DNA from: Fodinibius salsisoli
Lineage (GTDB): Bacteria > Bacteroidota > Rhodothermia > Balneolales > Balneolaceae
DNA: 64,000 nucleotides
Assembly (NCBI RefSeq): GCF_026229185.1
Contig: NZ_JAGGJA010000005.1
Coordinates: 1-64,000 of the forward strand
Direction of reading: 5' to 3'
The notes below the pieces were generated by a model. It did no database searches. It saw only the letters and a list, made by a program, of their open reading frames with translations, and had not been told where the DNA came from. This document shows, one piece after another, positions 33,171 through 42,960 of this stretch. The number at the start of each line of letters is the position of its first letter. Within the stretch, counting starts at the first letter, position 1. The position numbers were made by a program, and so were the translations under genes.

Positions 33171-33872
33171 TTAAACGGAGGCGAGTTCGTGTAAAGCTGA
33201 TTCAAAAATACGCTTGCCGTCATCCGAGCCCAGCATGCTTTCAACGGCACGCTCTGGATGAGGCATCATGCCCAGTACATTGCGTTGCTGGTTACAAATG
33301 CCTGCAATGTTATCAACAGAACCGTTAAAGTTTGCCTCTTCGGTTGTCTCGCCTGAACGATTGCAGTAGCGAAAAACGACTTGATCGTTATCCTGGAGTT
33401 GTTTTAGCTGTTCTTCATCGGTTACATAATTACCTTCGCCGTGAGCGACCGGAATTTCTAAGACTTCTCCTTTGTCTATGGTGCGGGTAAACATGGTGTC
33501 GGATGTTTCGCACCGCAGATAGGTCTGTTTACAAACAAAGCGGAGCTGCTCATTATGGAGCATAGCTCCTGGTAACAAGCCGGCCTCGAGCAGAATCTGG
33601 AAGCCATTGCAGACGCCCAGTACCGGTCTTCCTTTATTAGCAAATTCAATCACCGATTGCATGATCGGGGAGAAGCGTGCAATGGCGCCAGAACGCAGGT
33701 AATCGCCATATGAGAAACCACCCGGTACCAGCAAGAAGTCAATACTTGATAGATCGGTATCTTTATGCCAGAGAAACTGGGCGTTGGCATTCATCACATG
33801 TGCAAGAGCGTGATAGGCGTCGTGGTCGCAGTTCGAACCGGGAAAAACAATTACTCCAAAGTTAGCAGACAC
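33171..33872 (-). CDS. purQ: Phosphoribosylformylglycinamidine synthase, glutaminase subunit
   Basis: PurQ supplies ammonia for the fourth step of purine synthesis. The 233-residue protein starts at GTG 33870-33872 ([17 protein letters not shown]), which is preceded by AAAGGATAA and fits the family start. A longer reading to 33956 exists but would overlap clpS, so I reject it. The glutaminase features are [20 protein letters not shown], the nucleophile in [10 protein letters not shown], and the C-terminal PHPERAVE. The gene is four bases from the clpS stop. The partner purS is two genes upstream; purL is not visible. Confidence 0.93.
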   Translation of the reverse strand: MSANFGVIVFPGSNCDHDAYHALAHVMNANAQFLWHKDTDLSSIDFLLVPGGFSYGDYLRSGAIARFSPIMQSVIEFANKGRPVLGVCNGFQILLEAGLLPGAMLHNEQLRFVCKQTYLRCETSDTMFTRTIDKGEVLEIPVAHGEGNYVTDEEQLKQLQDNDQVVFRYCNRSGETTEEANFNGSVDNIAGICNQQRNVLGMMPHPERAVESMLGSDDGKRIFESALHELASV

Positions 33873-33876
33873 GGTG

Positions 33877-34209
33877 TTATCCTTTGATTTCGGTGACAAG
33901 TTGAATTTCTTTGAGCACGCCGTTGACTTCGAAACAATCTTCAAAACTACCCTCAAAGACTTCGGCTTTGCCCTCGTTATGTACTTTGTACGTTAGTTCT
34001 TCAGCGTGGGAATGGTTACATCCCAACGCCTTTTTTAGTTGGTCGATCACTTCCTTAAACGTATGGATGTCGTCATCATAGAGAATAACCCGCCAAGGGG
34101 TTTTTCCGTGTTCATCCTCCAGTTCTTTCTCTAAGACATCGACCTCAATGTCGGGTGTTTCCTGTTTGCCAGGGTCAGATCCCCATACATTCACAAGCGG
34201 ATCAAGCAT
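33877..34209 (-). CDS. clpS: ATP-dependent Clp protease adaptor ClpS
   Basis: ClpS delivers N-end-rule substrates to ClpAP. This 110-residue form has the conserved [20 protein letters not shown] region, a normal C-terminal domain ([20 protein letters not shown]) and a longer, acidic N-terminal extension of about 38 residues. It sits between purS and purQ, 4 and 11 bases from its neighbours, so it is part of a tight purine cluster. The link of a proteolysis adaptor to purine synthesis is not obvious and may be only genomic. The aat gene at 55520, which creates N-end-rule substrates, is far away. Confidence 0.88.
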   Translation of the reverse strand: MLDPLVNVWGSDPGKQETPDIEVDVLEKELEDEHGKTPWRVILYDDDIHTFKEVIDQLKKALGCNHSHAEELTYKVHNEGKAEVFEGSFEDCFEVNGVLKEIQLVTEIKG

Positions 34210-34220
34210 AGCAAAACGAA

Positions 34221-34469
34221 TTAATTTTTCTGAATCGTAATCTCAAAATCTTCCATTACTTCGTTAGCCAGCAGCTTCGTGCAGGCATCTTCGGCAATAT
34301 CATAAGCCGTATCTTTATTGTCGGCATCGATATTAAGCTCAATAAGTTTACCTATGCGGACATTTTCAACCTCGGTCAACCCCAGGTCTTTAAGGGCATG
34401 ATGAGCAGCTTTGCCTTTTGGATCTAAGATCGATTTACGCAGTGTTACGTTTACAGTAGCCTTGTACAT
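34221..34469 (-). CDS. purS: Phosphoribosylformylglycinamidine synthase subunit PurS
   Basis: PurS is the small structural subunit that bridges PurL and PurQ. The 82-residue protein shows the family pattern YKATVNVTLRKSILDPKGKA, then GLTEVENVRIGKLIEL and the C-terminal MEDFEITI. Length is normal. It follows miaA by 38 bases and precedes clpS by 11 on the same strand. Confidence 0.9.
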   Translation of the reverse strand: MYKATVNVTLRKSILDPKGKAAHHALKDLGLTEVENVRIGKLIELNIDADNKDTAYDIAEDACTKLLANEVMEDFEITIQKN

Positions 34470-34507
34470 CAGTATAAAAAATTGTGCAGTTTTAAATGAG
34501 GGTAAAG

Positions 34508-35437
34508 TTAATCTTTATTTAGCTTAGCTGCTACCCGTTCGGCTATAAAATTCTGAGCCGCTTTCGAAGAGGTATTTTCAAGGTTAATCCAGTGGATGAA
34601 ATCCCACCGACGGAACCACGACAGCTGCCGCTTGGCATATCGGCGGGTTTTGGTTTTCATGTCTTTAACCATCTTTTCGCGTGATATATTGCCCTGTATA
34701 TGGCGGATAGCCTGCTTGTAGCCAACGGTATTGATTCCCGGGTCTTGCAGGCTGTATCCGCGTTCTAAGATTGATTTAACTTCTTCAAGGAAGCCTTGTT
34801 CAAACATAGAATCTACGCGCTGGTTGATACGATCATACAGTGTCTGCCGATCGCGATGGAGGCCAAAGACAAGCATGTCGTCGGGGACGGAGATGGTGTT
34901 ATTATCCGAGTGGAAAGAGCTGAAAGGGCGGTCGGTTTGCATCCATACGTCAAGGGCACGAATGATACGCTGTGTATTCATTCCGTCCATTTTTTGTGCG
35001 TATTCCGGATCTACTTTTTGCAATCGCCGAAACAACGGTTCGATCCCTTGATCTTCAATTTGTGCTTCCAGATTGGCAATATTTTTCTCATTTGCTTTGG
35101 GTACATCATCCAGCGGTTGGATGGTGCACTGAACATGAAGCGTGCTGCCCCCTACAAAGAGTACGTTTTTACCTCGTGCTTCGATTTGCTGTCGCCACTG
35201 TTTGGCTCGCTCTTCATATTTGGCTACGCTGTCTTTGGTAGCAGGATCTATGATGAAAAGGTTATAGTGCGGTATATCGGCGCGTTCTTCTTTCGTAGGA
35301 GTAGCGGTACCAATATTTAAGTATTTATAACATTGACGGGAATCAACCGATATTATTTCAGCGTTTAAACGGTTCGCCAAATTCACCGAAAGAGCAGTTT
35401 TGCCTACAGCTGTAGGACCAATGAGTAAGATTCGCAC
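34508..35437 (-). CDS. miaA: tRNA dimethylallyltransferase
   Basis: MiaA adds a dimethylallyl group to A37 of tRNAs that read UNN codons. The 309-residue protein has the P-loop GPTAVGKTALSV at 7-18, the conserved ISVDSRQCYKYLNIGTATPT and the substrate region PHYNLFIID. Further family features are GGSTLHVQC, LGLHRDR-type FGLHRDRQTLYDRI, and the C-terminal KTRRYAKRQLSWFRR. It is the first gene of the leftward cluster and complete. Confidence 0.93.
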   Translation of the reverse strand: MRILLIGPTAVGKTALSVNLANRLNAEIISVDSRQCYKYLNIGTATPTKEERADIPHYNLFIIDPATKDSVAKYEERAKQWRQQIEARGKNVLFVGGSTLHVQCTIQPLDDVPKANEKNIANLEAQIEDQGIEPLFRRLQKVDPEYAQKMDGMNTQRIIRALDVWMQTDRPFSSFHSDNNTISVPDDMLVFGLHRDRQTLYDRINQRVDSMFEQGFLEEVKSILERGYSLQDPGINTVGYKQAIRHIQGNISREKMVKDMKTKTRRYAKRQLSWFRRWDFIHWINLENTSSKAAQNFIAERVAAKLNKD

Positions 35438-35595
35438 AAAAGAGAGGTTAAATTCAACAGGATTTTGTAAGACCTAATATAAAAATATAGTATGTTTTTT
35501 TAGATATAGCCTGCATATAAAATTGCTGGTTAGTATGTTGTCTGAAAATAAAGTCAATTTGGTCAGTTATTGAATTCGAAATTATAGAGAAGCTC

Positions 35596-38184
35596 ATGAG
35601 ATTACCCAATCACACCCGCATACAAAGAGGATTAGTAATTGCAGCCTGCCTGATTTTCGGTATCGTACAGTTGTCACAGGCACAGTCAACTGATCATGAC
35701 TTTAATCCCGAGGCTCTCGATGTTTCGTGGAAGTTGGTAGATAATGCCTATGGTGAGTCGGTCCAATACCACTCAACACTGACGCTCACCAACACGGGCG
35801 ATGAACCCATTCCTGCTGAGGGATGGAGTCTCTATTTGAATAACCTGGCAGGCGAGGTTCAGTCGGAGCAATTTGAACTCATACATAAAAATGGAGACCT
35901 GTTTACGATCAACCCCACCTCCGCTTTTAAGGGACTTGAGCCAGGGGCTACGCTTGAGTTGAAGGTCACTTCGCCCGGGCTTGCGTTAAACGTATCCAGT
36001 TCTCCCTATGGATTATATTGGGTCTGGGATTCTAAGCCGGATGATGGTATTTCGATTGGAGAATACACGGTAGAACAAGTTGACGATCACGAAAAGATTA
36101 GTTTAGGCCTGCAAGCTGACTCGCCAGCGCCAATGTACGAAACGGTTTATCAACAAAATAAGCAGATCAAAAGTCTGTCCGCTGATGAATTGACTAAAGT
36201 TTTTCCCTCGCCCGTTGCTTATGAGGAGCTGGACCAGGAATTCCAACTATCGGCCGATATCCCGATCCAATACAATCCGGATTTTAGTAATGAAGCAGCC
36301 TATTTCTCTAAAGAGCTTGAAAATATTTTTGGGCGTAAGTCAGAGGTCAAAACAGAACCAACAGCGACACCTAAAATCCATCTCCGTAAAGGTGAGGAAC
36401 CATCTGGAGAAGGATACGAACTGCGCGTTACTGATGATGCAATTACCATTACGGCTTCCCAACCAGCGGGTATTTTTTATGGCATTCAATCGGTGAAAAC
36501 GTTGCTTCCGCCATCCGCATGGGCATCGGAGGAATCCAGCTTGGTAGTGCCCGGCGTGGAAGTAACGGATGCGCCTCGTTTTGGTTACCGATCGTTTATG
36601 CAGGATGTGGCGCGTAATTTCAGAACCAAAGAACAGATTCTGAAGACGCTGGATCTGATGGCCTTGTACAAATTGAATGTCTTTCACTTCCACTTCAACG
36701 ATGACGAAGGCTGGCGCATTGAAATTCCGGGACTGCCGGAGCTAACCGAAGTAGGCAGTGAGCGCGGGCATACGCTGGATAACCACGAGAGGTTACAGCC
36801 ATCCTATGGATCAGGGCCTGACAGCACCTATCCGGGGAGTGGGTATTATTCGACCGAAGATTTTATAGATATCTTAAAATACGCTACTGAACGACATATC
36901 CGGGTTATTCCGGAAATTGAGACACCCGGGCATGCACGAGCCGCTATTAAATCGATGGATGCCCGCTATCGCAGGCTGATGAAGCAGGGCAAGGAGCAGG
37001 AAGCTAAAAAATATTTGTTGCGCGATCCCGGGGATACTTCCACCTACCGTTCGGTGCAGGGCTGGGATGACAATGTCATAAATGTGGCCCTGCCATCCAC
37101 CTATGCGTTTCTTGAAAAAGTGGTTGATGAGCTTGCCGCTATGTATGATGAGGCTGGTGCTCCGTTGTATCGCATCCATATGGGTGGGGATGAAGTGCCG
37201 GCGGGTGTGTGGGAGCAGTCGCCTGTCGTAGATCAGTTAATTGCAGGTAACCCGGATGTGGAATCCACCGGTGATCTCTGGAGCTATTTCTACCAAAAAG
37301 TTAATGCTTTGCTGAAAGAGCGCGGATTTGCTCTTTATGGATGGGAGGAGGTCGGTATGAGGGAGGCCTTATGGAGTGGCGAGTCACACTCGGTTGTTGA
37401 TTCTGCTTTTGCCGAACAGGATGTCCAACTCGATGTGTGGAATAACCTGGTGGGTTCTGGTGATGAAGACCTCGCCTACCGGCTGGCCAACGGTGGATAT
37501 AAGGTTGTGCTTTCCGGGGTGTCCAACTTCTACTTTGACCTGGCTTATCAAAAAGCGTTTCCCGAACCGGGCCTTTATTGGGGCGGGTTCCAGGATCTGG
37601 AGAAACCTTTTTCTTTCATCCCCTACAACTTTTATAAAAATGCCCGTATAGATCGTTTCGGCCGCAAACTCAATGATTCGTATTATCAGGATATGGAACG
37701 TCTAACGGATGAGGGGCGTGCGAACATCGTTGGGATACAGGGATTGCTGTGGGGTGAAAAGCTTATCAGTCGTGAACGCCAAGAGTATATGCTACTTCCC
37801 AAACTGCTGGGCTTGGCCGAGCGAGCGTGGGCCCCACAGCCGGACTGGGCTCTCGAAGCAGACAGTTCGACTTGGAATAGTGAGTACAACCGGGATTGGA
37901 ATCGGTTTGTAAACAAAGTCGGTATGCGAGAATTGCCGCGCCTTGACCATTACTCCGGAGGGTTTGAGTACCGAATTCCCACCGCCGGCGCAACGGTAAT
38001 AAATGAAGAGGTCAAAGCAAATGTACAGATGCCCGGTTTTACCATCCGTTACACCACGGATGGTTCTGAACCAACGATCAACAGCAGAGAATATATAAGA
38101 CCTATTCCGAGTGAAGAGATGATTAAATTTAGGGTATTTAACCGATCTGGCCGTGGCGGAAGAACCATTAAAGTTGAATTGTAG
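35596..38184 (+). CDS. Exported beta-N-acetylhexosaminidase (GH20)
   Basis: This 862-residue enzyme removes terminal N-acetylhexosamine from chitin or glycan fragments. A signal peptide (VIAACLIFGIVQLSQAQ) is followed by the N-terminal chitobiase CBM-like domain (about 35-200), the GH20 N-terminal alpha/beta domain (about 205-330) and the catalytic barrel from about residue 332 (FGYRSFMQDVARNFRTKEQI). The catalytic pair is D532-E533 in HMGGDEVP. WNSEYNRDWNRFVNK lies near the end, and a final chitobiase C-terminal domain (FTIRYTTDGSEPTINS) closes the protein. No anchor or secretion tag beyond the signal peptide is seen, so it is likely periplasmic or secreted. Confidence 0.93.
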   Translation: MRLPNHTRIQRGLVIAACLIFGIVQLSQAQSTDHDFNPEALDVSWKLVDNAYGESVQYHSTLTLTNTGDEPIPAEGWSLYLNNLAGEVQSEQFELIHKNGDLFTINPTSAFKGLEPGATLELKVTSPGLALNVSSSPYGLYWVWDSKPDDGISIGEYTVEQVDDHEKISLGLQADSPAPMYETVYQQNKQIKSLSADELTKVFPSPVAYEELDQEFQLSADIPIQYNPDFSNEAAYFSKELENIFGRKSEVKTEPTATPKIHLRKGEEPSGEGYELRVTDDAITITASQPAGIFYGIQSVKTLLPPSAWASEESSLVVPGVEVTDAPRFGYRSFMQDVARNFRTKEQILKTLDLMALYKLNVFHFHFNDDEGWRIEIPGLPELTEVGSERGHTLDNHERLQPSYGSGPDSTYPGSGYYSTEDFIDILKYATERHIRVIPEIETPGHARAAIKSMDARYRRLMKQGKEQEAKKYLLRDPGDTSTYRSVQGWDDNVINVALPSTYAFLEKVVDELAAMYDEAGAPLYRIHMGGDEVPAGVWEQSPVVDQLIAGNPDVESTGDLWSYFYQKVNALLKERGFALYGWEEVGMREALWSGESHSVVDSAFAEQDVQLDVWNNLVGSGDEDLAYRLANGGYKVVLSGVSNFYFDLAYQKAFPEPGLYWGGFQDLEKPFSFIPYNFYKNARIDRFGRKLNDSYYQDMERLTDEGRANIVGIQGLLWGEKLISRERQEYMLLPKLLGLAERAWAPQPDWALEADSSTWNSEYNRDWNRFVNKVGMRELPRLDHYSGGFEYRIPTAGATVINEEVKANVQMPGFTIRYTTDGSEPTINSREYIRPIPSEEMIKFRVFNRSGRGGRTIKVEL

Positions 38185-38358
38185 GAAAGGCTACGGACCG
38201 CAAAATAGAGGCTTAAAGTGCTTTAAATCCACCGAAAATTTTATAGATAATACCGGTGTAATTTGGTTGCTAAGAGAGCGAGGATTTATTAGTATAAGGT
38301 ACTTATTCTGTGGACTGTTTTTGAAGTCTGATAAACGTTCAGCAAAAAAATATTATCT

Positions 38359-39474
38359 ATGAGATTCAATGTATCAAGCAGCGAATTAGTTAAAGCACTA
38401 TCGGCCGTTTCGGGGGCTGTTCCAAATAAAGCAACTCTGCCCATCCTGGAAACTATTCTATTTGAGAGTGCCGATGGGCAACTGCGCTTAACGGCAACCG
38501 ATTTAGAAATTTCGATTATCGAAACAATGAATGCCGATATCGACGAAGATGGTGCCGTGGCTATACCCGCTCGTCGGTTAACGGATACCTTGCGACAGCT
38601 GCCTGATATTCCCGTTGCTTTTGAAGTGGATGAAAAATTTAACGTCAAATTCCGCACAGATAAAGGAACATACAAGCTGGTTGGGGAAGATCCGGATGAG
38701 TTTCCCGAGGTGCCCAACCTTGATGAAGGACATAAGCTGGAAACGACAAAAGAAAATGTGCTGAAGGCTATTAATAAAACTTTGTTTGCGGTTTCTAATG
38801 ATGACCTTCGTCCGGCAATGATGGGGGTGTACTTTGATATCGGTCCGGAGGAGAGCAAATTTGTTGCTACTGACGGCCACCGCTTGGTTCGTTACATCAA
38901 ACAGGATCTGACCAGCGAGGAGGAAGTGAGCTTCATTGCCCCGGAGAAAGCACTGAATCTCGTCCAGAAAGCACTCCATGCTGAAGAATGTGTGTTGACT
39001 ATCACCGAAGATCATCTTCGCTTTAAAAGCGGAAATACCACCGTCATTACGCGGTTGATTAATGAGCAGTATCCCAACTATGATTCAGTTATCCCCCGCG
39101 AAAATGATAAGACGCTGGTGATCAACAAAGAGCAGATGCTGGCAACCGTAAAGCGTGTGGCTATTTTTTCAAGTTCTACAACGCGTCAGATTCGCCTGCA
39201 AATGAAATCGGATAAACTGACGATCCGAGCCGAAGATATTGACATGAGCAGCGAAGCTAAGGAAACCATTGCCTGTGAATACGATAATGAAGAGATGGAA
39301 ATTGGCTTCAATGCCAAATATCTGGCGGATGTCTTGGGCAATGTAGATGATGAGGAAGTGTACTTCGAATTTTCAACTCCCAATCGGGCAGGAATCGTCA
39401 AGCCTTCTGAAGAGGAAGACGATGAACAGATTCTGATGCTCGTGATGCCGGTGATGTTGAACACCTATGCGTAA
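38359..39474 (+). CDS. dnaN: DNA polymerase III beta subunit (sliding clamp)
   Basis: DnaN is the ring clamp that holds polymerases on DNA. The 371-residue protein starts with MRFNVSSSELVKALSAVSGA, contains ATLPILETILFE and LRLTATDLEISI, the middle-domain RPAMMGVYFDI, ATDGHRLVRY, and ends in MLVMPVMLN, the conserved C-terminal M-P-M signature. It is separated from dnaA, which is not in the window. Its stop overlaps the start of the next gene by 8 bases. Confidence 0.95.
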   Translation: MRFNVSSSELVKALSAVSGAVPNKATLPILETILFESADGQLRLTATDLEISIIETMNADIDEDGAVAIPARRLTDTLRQLPDIPVAFEVDEKFNVKFRTDKGTYKLVGEDPDEFPEVPNLDEGHKLETTKENVLKAINKTLFAVSNDDLRPAMMGVYFDIGPEESKFVATDGHRLVRYIKQDLTSEEEVSFIAPEKALNLVQKALHAEECVLTITEDHLRFKSGNTTVITRLINEQYPNYDSVIPRENDKTLVINKEQMLATVKRVAIFSSSTTRQIRLQMKSDKLTIRAEDIDMSSEAKETIACEYDNEEMEIGFNAKYLADVLGNVDDEEVYFEFSTPNRAGIVKPSEEEDDEQILMLVMPVMLNTYA

Positions 39475-40255
39475 TGTGATAACGCTTACGACCGATTTTG
39501 GTCTGCAAGATTACTATGTGAGCGCCATGAAGGCCGTGATGCTGGGCATTGCCCCTGAGGCACGCTTTGTGGATGTTTCTCACGATATCCCTTCACAGGA
39601 TATCATGGCCGGATCATGGGTATTGAAGAATTCGGCCATGCTTTTTCCTTCCAATACCGTGCATACGGTCGTTATTGATCCCGGGGTAGGCACCGATCGT
39701 CATGCCGTCGCTATGAAAGTAGAGGATCAGTATTTCGTGGGACCCGATAACGGCATTTTTTCTCTGTTGACTGCTGATCGTGAATATACCGCAGTGAGGT
39801 TGACAAAAAATCAGTATTTACGGGAGCACCATTCCGATACGTTTCATGGGCGTGATATTTTTGCCCCGGCCGCTGCTCACCTTAGTCGGGGCGTTCCTCT
39901 TGAGGAGCTGGGCGAACCCCTCGATGAGCTGGTCAGTTACCGTTGGATGCAACCCATAGCTGACAAAGACGGATTGGAAGGCAATATCATTCACATCGAC
40001 AAGTTTGGAAACCTGATTACCAACATACCATATAGCCTCATTGAAGATGCTATTGCTGATAAGAGTGTGAAAATTTATGTTGGTAATATTATTCTGAATG
40101 ATATAAAGCAAACGTTTGGTGCGGTTGCAGAGGGAGAGCCCGTAGCTTATATCGGCAGTGCCGGCATGCTTGAGATTGCGATCAATAAAGGAGATGCCGA
40201 AGAGATGTTAGGAATCCAAAAGGGAGCACAAATTTCTCTGATCCTCCAGAAATAG
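39467..40255 (+). CDS. SAM hydroxide adenosyltransferase (DUF62)
   Basis: This 262-residue enzyme of the fluorinase/chlorinase-related family hydrolyses SAM to adenosine and methionine by hydroxide attack. Motifs are TTDFGLQDYYVSAMKAVM at the N-terminus, VSHDIPSQDIMAGSW, TVVIDPGVGTDR, GPDNGIF and HGRDIFAPAAAHL. The C-terminal part has IHIDKFGNLITNI. The halogenase loop cannot be judged by eye. The start lies inside the dnaN stop region (8-base overlap), so the two are translationally coupled, an unusual pairing. Confidence 0.9.
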   Translation: MRNVITLTTDFGLQDYYVSAMKAVMLGIAPEARFVDVSHDIPSQDIMAGSWVLKNSAMLFPSNTVHTVVIDPGVGTDRHAVAMKVEDQYFVGPDNGIFSLLTADREYTAVRLTKNQYLREHHSDTFHGRDIFAPAAAHLSRGVPLEELGEPLDELVSYRWMQPIADKDGLEGNIIHIDKFGNLITNIPYSLIEDAIADKSVKIYVGNIILNDIKQTFGAVAEGEPVAYIGSAGMLEIAINKGDAEEMLGIQKGAQISLILQK

Positions 40256-40366
40256 CATAGTTTGAGCGTAACACTCTTCGCTTGGATAACGTATCAGGAA
40301 GGGTATTAACAAGTAGAGCTTACAAGCAGACTGTGAAATCGTTCAGTTAAATCTAAGCCGGCGCCT

Positions 40367-41173
40367 ATGTCTCTCGAATTACGATCCCCAAAATATGAGC
40401 GTGCTTCTATCGTCGTACCAGAGGAAGCCTCCCATCTCCGGAAAACATTCAACGGCACAATTTGTTCCAACGAAGGAGATGAATATCAAATACAGAATAA
40501 TATTGTTGATCTGTTGGCTGAAGATACGGTCGATATGTCGTGGGCGCAGAGTTCGAACCACTGGAAAGTGACGGCCGCCCTCTATGAAGATATCTGGCGA
40601 AAGCGATCGTTATCAATACTGACGGGGGAGGAGTTTCCCATCCAAAAAGAACAAGAGCTTCTGATAAAATGGCTTAATCCTCGCCCGGGCTATCGTTATT
40701 TGGATATCGGATGTTCTACGGCGTTGTACGGACGGATGCTTAAGCAGGAAGAAGCGGATTGTGAGGTTGTTTCTCTGGATTTTTCTCGTCAAATGTTGCA
40801 GGAAGCCCGCCTGAAATCAGAGGCGGAAGAAACCGATATGTATTTGTTGCGAGCCGATGCACGCTACCTGCCCTTTTTTAGCGCAACCTTTGATGGAATT
40901 TCTATGGGAGGCACGCTTAATGAGTTGACAGATCCGACGAAAGTATTGTACGAAGCCCGCCGGGTGATTAAGAAAAACGGCACTTTTTTTATGATGCACT
41001 TAGTGAAAGCCGATGCCTGGTATGTGCGGCTGCTACAGGATTCAACCGAGTGGGGAGGCATCAAGTTCTGGACCATGGATGAAAGCAACGAACTGTTCAG
41101 GCAGACGGGTTTTCAAGTTGCTGATCAATTCAGCAAAGGTATCGTCTGTTTTACGAAGCTGTTGCCAGCCTGA
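40367..41173 (+). CDS. Class I SAM-dependent methyltransferase
   Basis: This 268-residue methyltransferase is of the UbiE/Methyltransf-11 type. The SAM motif YLDIGCSTALYGRMLK lies at about residues 106-121, the acidic end of strand two in VVSLDFSRQML follows, then LLRADARYLPFFSATFDGI and the post-motif EARRVIKKNGTFFM. An N-terminal segment (NGTICSNEGDEYQIQNNIVD) looks like the short zinc-ribbon-like or Trm112-like lead seen in some family members, without a full cysteine set. The substrate is unknown. A hairpin separates it from the convergent argS. Confidence 0.8.
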   Translation: MSLELRSPKYERASIVVPEEASHLRKTFNGTICSNEGDEYQIQNNIVDLLAEDTVDMSWAQSSNHWKVTAALYEDIWRKRSLSILTGEEFPIQKEQELLIKWLNPRPGYRYLDIGCSTALYGRMLKQEEADCEVVSLDFSRQMLQEARLKSEAEETDMYLLRADARYLPFFSATFDGISMGGTLNELTDPTKVLYEARRVIKKNGTFFMMHLVKADAWYVRLLQDSTEWGGIKFWTMDESNELFRQTGFQVADQFSKGIVCFTKLLPA

Positions 41174-41188
41174 CTTTTATTGGGGGGG

Positions 41189-41216
41189 GCAGGTTGAACG
41201 TTGAATGCTAACCTGC
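41189..41216. terminator. Weak hairpin between convergent genes
   Basis: GCAGGTT (41189-41195) pairs with AACCTGC (41210-41216) around a 14-base loop that itself contains GTTGAA. A second GTTGAA/TTCAAC pairing lies just beyond. It sits between the 3' ends of the methyltransferase and argS genes and may end transcription, although there is no clear T run. Confidence 0.4.
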
Positions 41217-41250
41217 AACTTTTAACTCTTCAACCTTCAACAATAAAAAA

Positions 41251-42885
41251 TCACATCTGTTCCGGGGCGGAAATGCCGAGGATACCCAACCCATTCGCGA
41301 GAACCTGTGCTACTGCTTTAGCCAAAGCAGTGCGGGCCTGGACCAATCCTTCGTCTTCGCCAAGGATGCGGCAATCGTGATAGAAGGAAGTAAAATCTGA
41401 GGCTAAATCCTCCAGATAGTTAATGAGTCGATGGGGCTCGCGGCTTTCGGCAGCACTCTGGATCATCTCTGGGAAGCGAATCATCGTTTTGATAAGCTTA
41501 CTTTCGGATTCATGGGACAGCAAGCCTAAGTTCGGATCATTTTCAAAAGAATATTCGTCCTCTACTTTGCGCAGGATGCTGTGAATGCGAGCGTGGGCAT
41601 ACTGCAGGTAGAAAACCGGATTCTTTTCGCCTTCGGCCTGGGCTTCAGCGATATCAAACTCAAGGTGCGTGTTGGGCGAGCGCATCAAGAAGAAGAAGCG
41701 CGTGATGTCTGATCCTACCTCGTCCATCAGCTCATCAAGCGTAATAAAGTTTGCCTTGCGGGTACTCATCTTGAAGGGTTTTCCTTCTTTCACAATCGTC
41801 ACGAATTGGTACACCACTACGTCTACTTTATCAGGATCATATCCCAGTGCCTGGATGCCGGAGAGTACATCGGGATAGGTATCGATATGGTCGGCGCCAA
41901 AGACGTCAATACACTGGTCGTAGCCACGGTCCAGCTTGTTGGCATGGTAAGCGATGTCGGGCAGGCGGTAGGTCGGCTCACCCGTACTTTTGATCAGCAC
42001 GGTATCTTTATCTTTGCCAAAGTTGGTGGTGCGAAACCAGGTGGCACCATCTTTATCGTAGGCCAAATCCTTCTCTCTAAACGCTTCCACAGCTTTTTCA
42101 ATAGAGCCGTCGTCATACACTTCCTGCTCATTAAAGAAAGAGTCCATTTTAATGTTCATGCGCTGCAGCGTGGCTTGGATATCTTCAAAGATCATGGATT
42201 CAGCTTTCTCCTTGAAGACGGTAATCCCTTCTTCATCCACGAGCTTATCACCGTGTTCTTCCACCAGCGCTTGCGCAATATCACGGATGTATTCGCCTTC
42301 GTAGCCGTCTTCGGGTAGCTCGGCTTCTTGTCCCAGCTCCTGCAAATAACGGGTGCGCACACTTTGTCCCAGCTTGCGCATCTGCCGGCCGGCATTATTA
42401 AAATAATATTCACGATCCACTTCGGCGCCGGTCCATTCCAATAGTCGTGCCACGGTATCGCCCAGTACGGCATTGCGGCCATGGCCGACGGTAAGAGGAC
42501 CCGTAGGATTGGCGCTCACAAACTCAAGCAGGATACGTTGCCCATCGAGCGAGGTCGTTTTGCCAAAATCTTGCTCTTGATCAAGCACGGCCTGCAGTTC
42601 GTCAAAAAGATAGTTTTCAGCGTACCGGAAGTTAATGAAGCCCGGCCCGGCAATTTCGACGGCAGCAACCTTACGCTCATCATAGTTCAGATTTTCAACA
42701 ATCTGCTCGGCGATATTACGCGGATTGTCTTTAAGCACGCCGGCAAGGTTCAGCGCAATGTTGGAGGCTGAATCGCCGTGTTCCGGCTGGTTCGGCTTTT
42801 CGATCTGGATTTCGGGGATGTCATCCTCAGAAAGATCGAACTGGGTTAACGATTGGCGAATAATCTGGCGTAAATAAGACTTCAT
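41251..42885 (-). CDS. argS: Arginyl-tRNA synthetase
   Basis: ArgRS charges tRNA-Arg, including the TCG tRNA at 9679. The 544-residue protein has the N-terminal Add-1 domain (SLTQFDLSEDDIPEIQIEKP), the class I HIGH-type motif in GPLTVGHGRNAVLGDTVARL, YYFNNAGRQMRKLG, the KMSK-type KMSTRKANFITL, and the C-terminal anticodon-binding domain with YAHARIHSIL. The size and motif order are normal. Confidence 0.95.
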   Translation of the reverse strand: MKSYLRQIIRQSLTQFDLSEDDIPEIQIEKPNQPEHGDSASNIALNLAGVLKDNPRNIAEQIVENLNYDERKVAAVEIAGPGFINFRYAENYLFDELQAVLDQEQDFGKTTSLDGQRILLEFVSANPTGPLTVGHGRNAVLGDTVARLLEWTGAEVDREYYFNNAGRQMRKLGQSVRTRYLQELGQEAELPEDGYEGEYIRDIAQALVEEHGDKLVDEEGITVFKEKAESMIFEDIQATLQRMNIKMDSFFNEQEVYDDGSIEKAVEAFREKDLAYDKDGATWFRTTNFGKDKDTVLIKSTGEPTYRLPDIAYHANKLDRGYDQCIDVFGADHIDTYPDVLSGIQALGYDPDKVDVVVYQFVTIVKEGKPFKMSTRKANFITLDELMDEVGSDITRFFFLMRSPNTHLEFDIAEAQAEGEKNPVFYLQYAHARIHSILRKVEDEYSFENDPNLGLLSHESESKLIKTMIRFPEMIQSAAESREPHRLINYLEDLASDFTSFYHDCRILGEDEGLVQARTALAKAVAQVLANGLGILGISAPEQM

Positions 42886-42960
42886 CTGTTTGTATTCAAT
42901 GGCTGAAATTATAAAACGCTAAATATAACGTATTTTCGCCTCGAATATCGAACAGCAGAG

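Noticed and set aside
33873-33956. Longer N-terminus for PurQ
   Set aside because: It would overlap clpS. The GTG at 33870-33872 has a ribosome binding site and gives the family's normal first residues.
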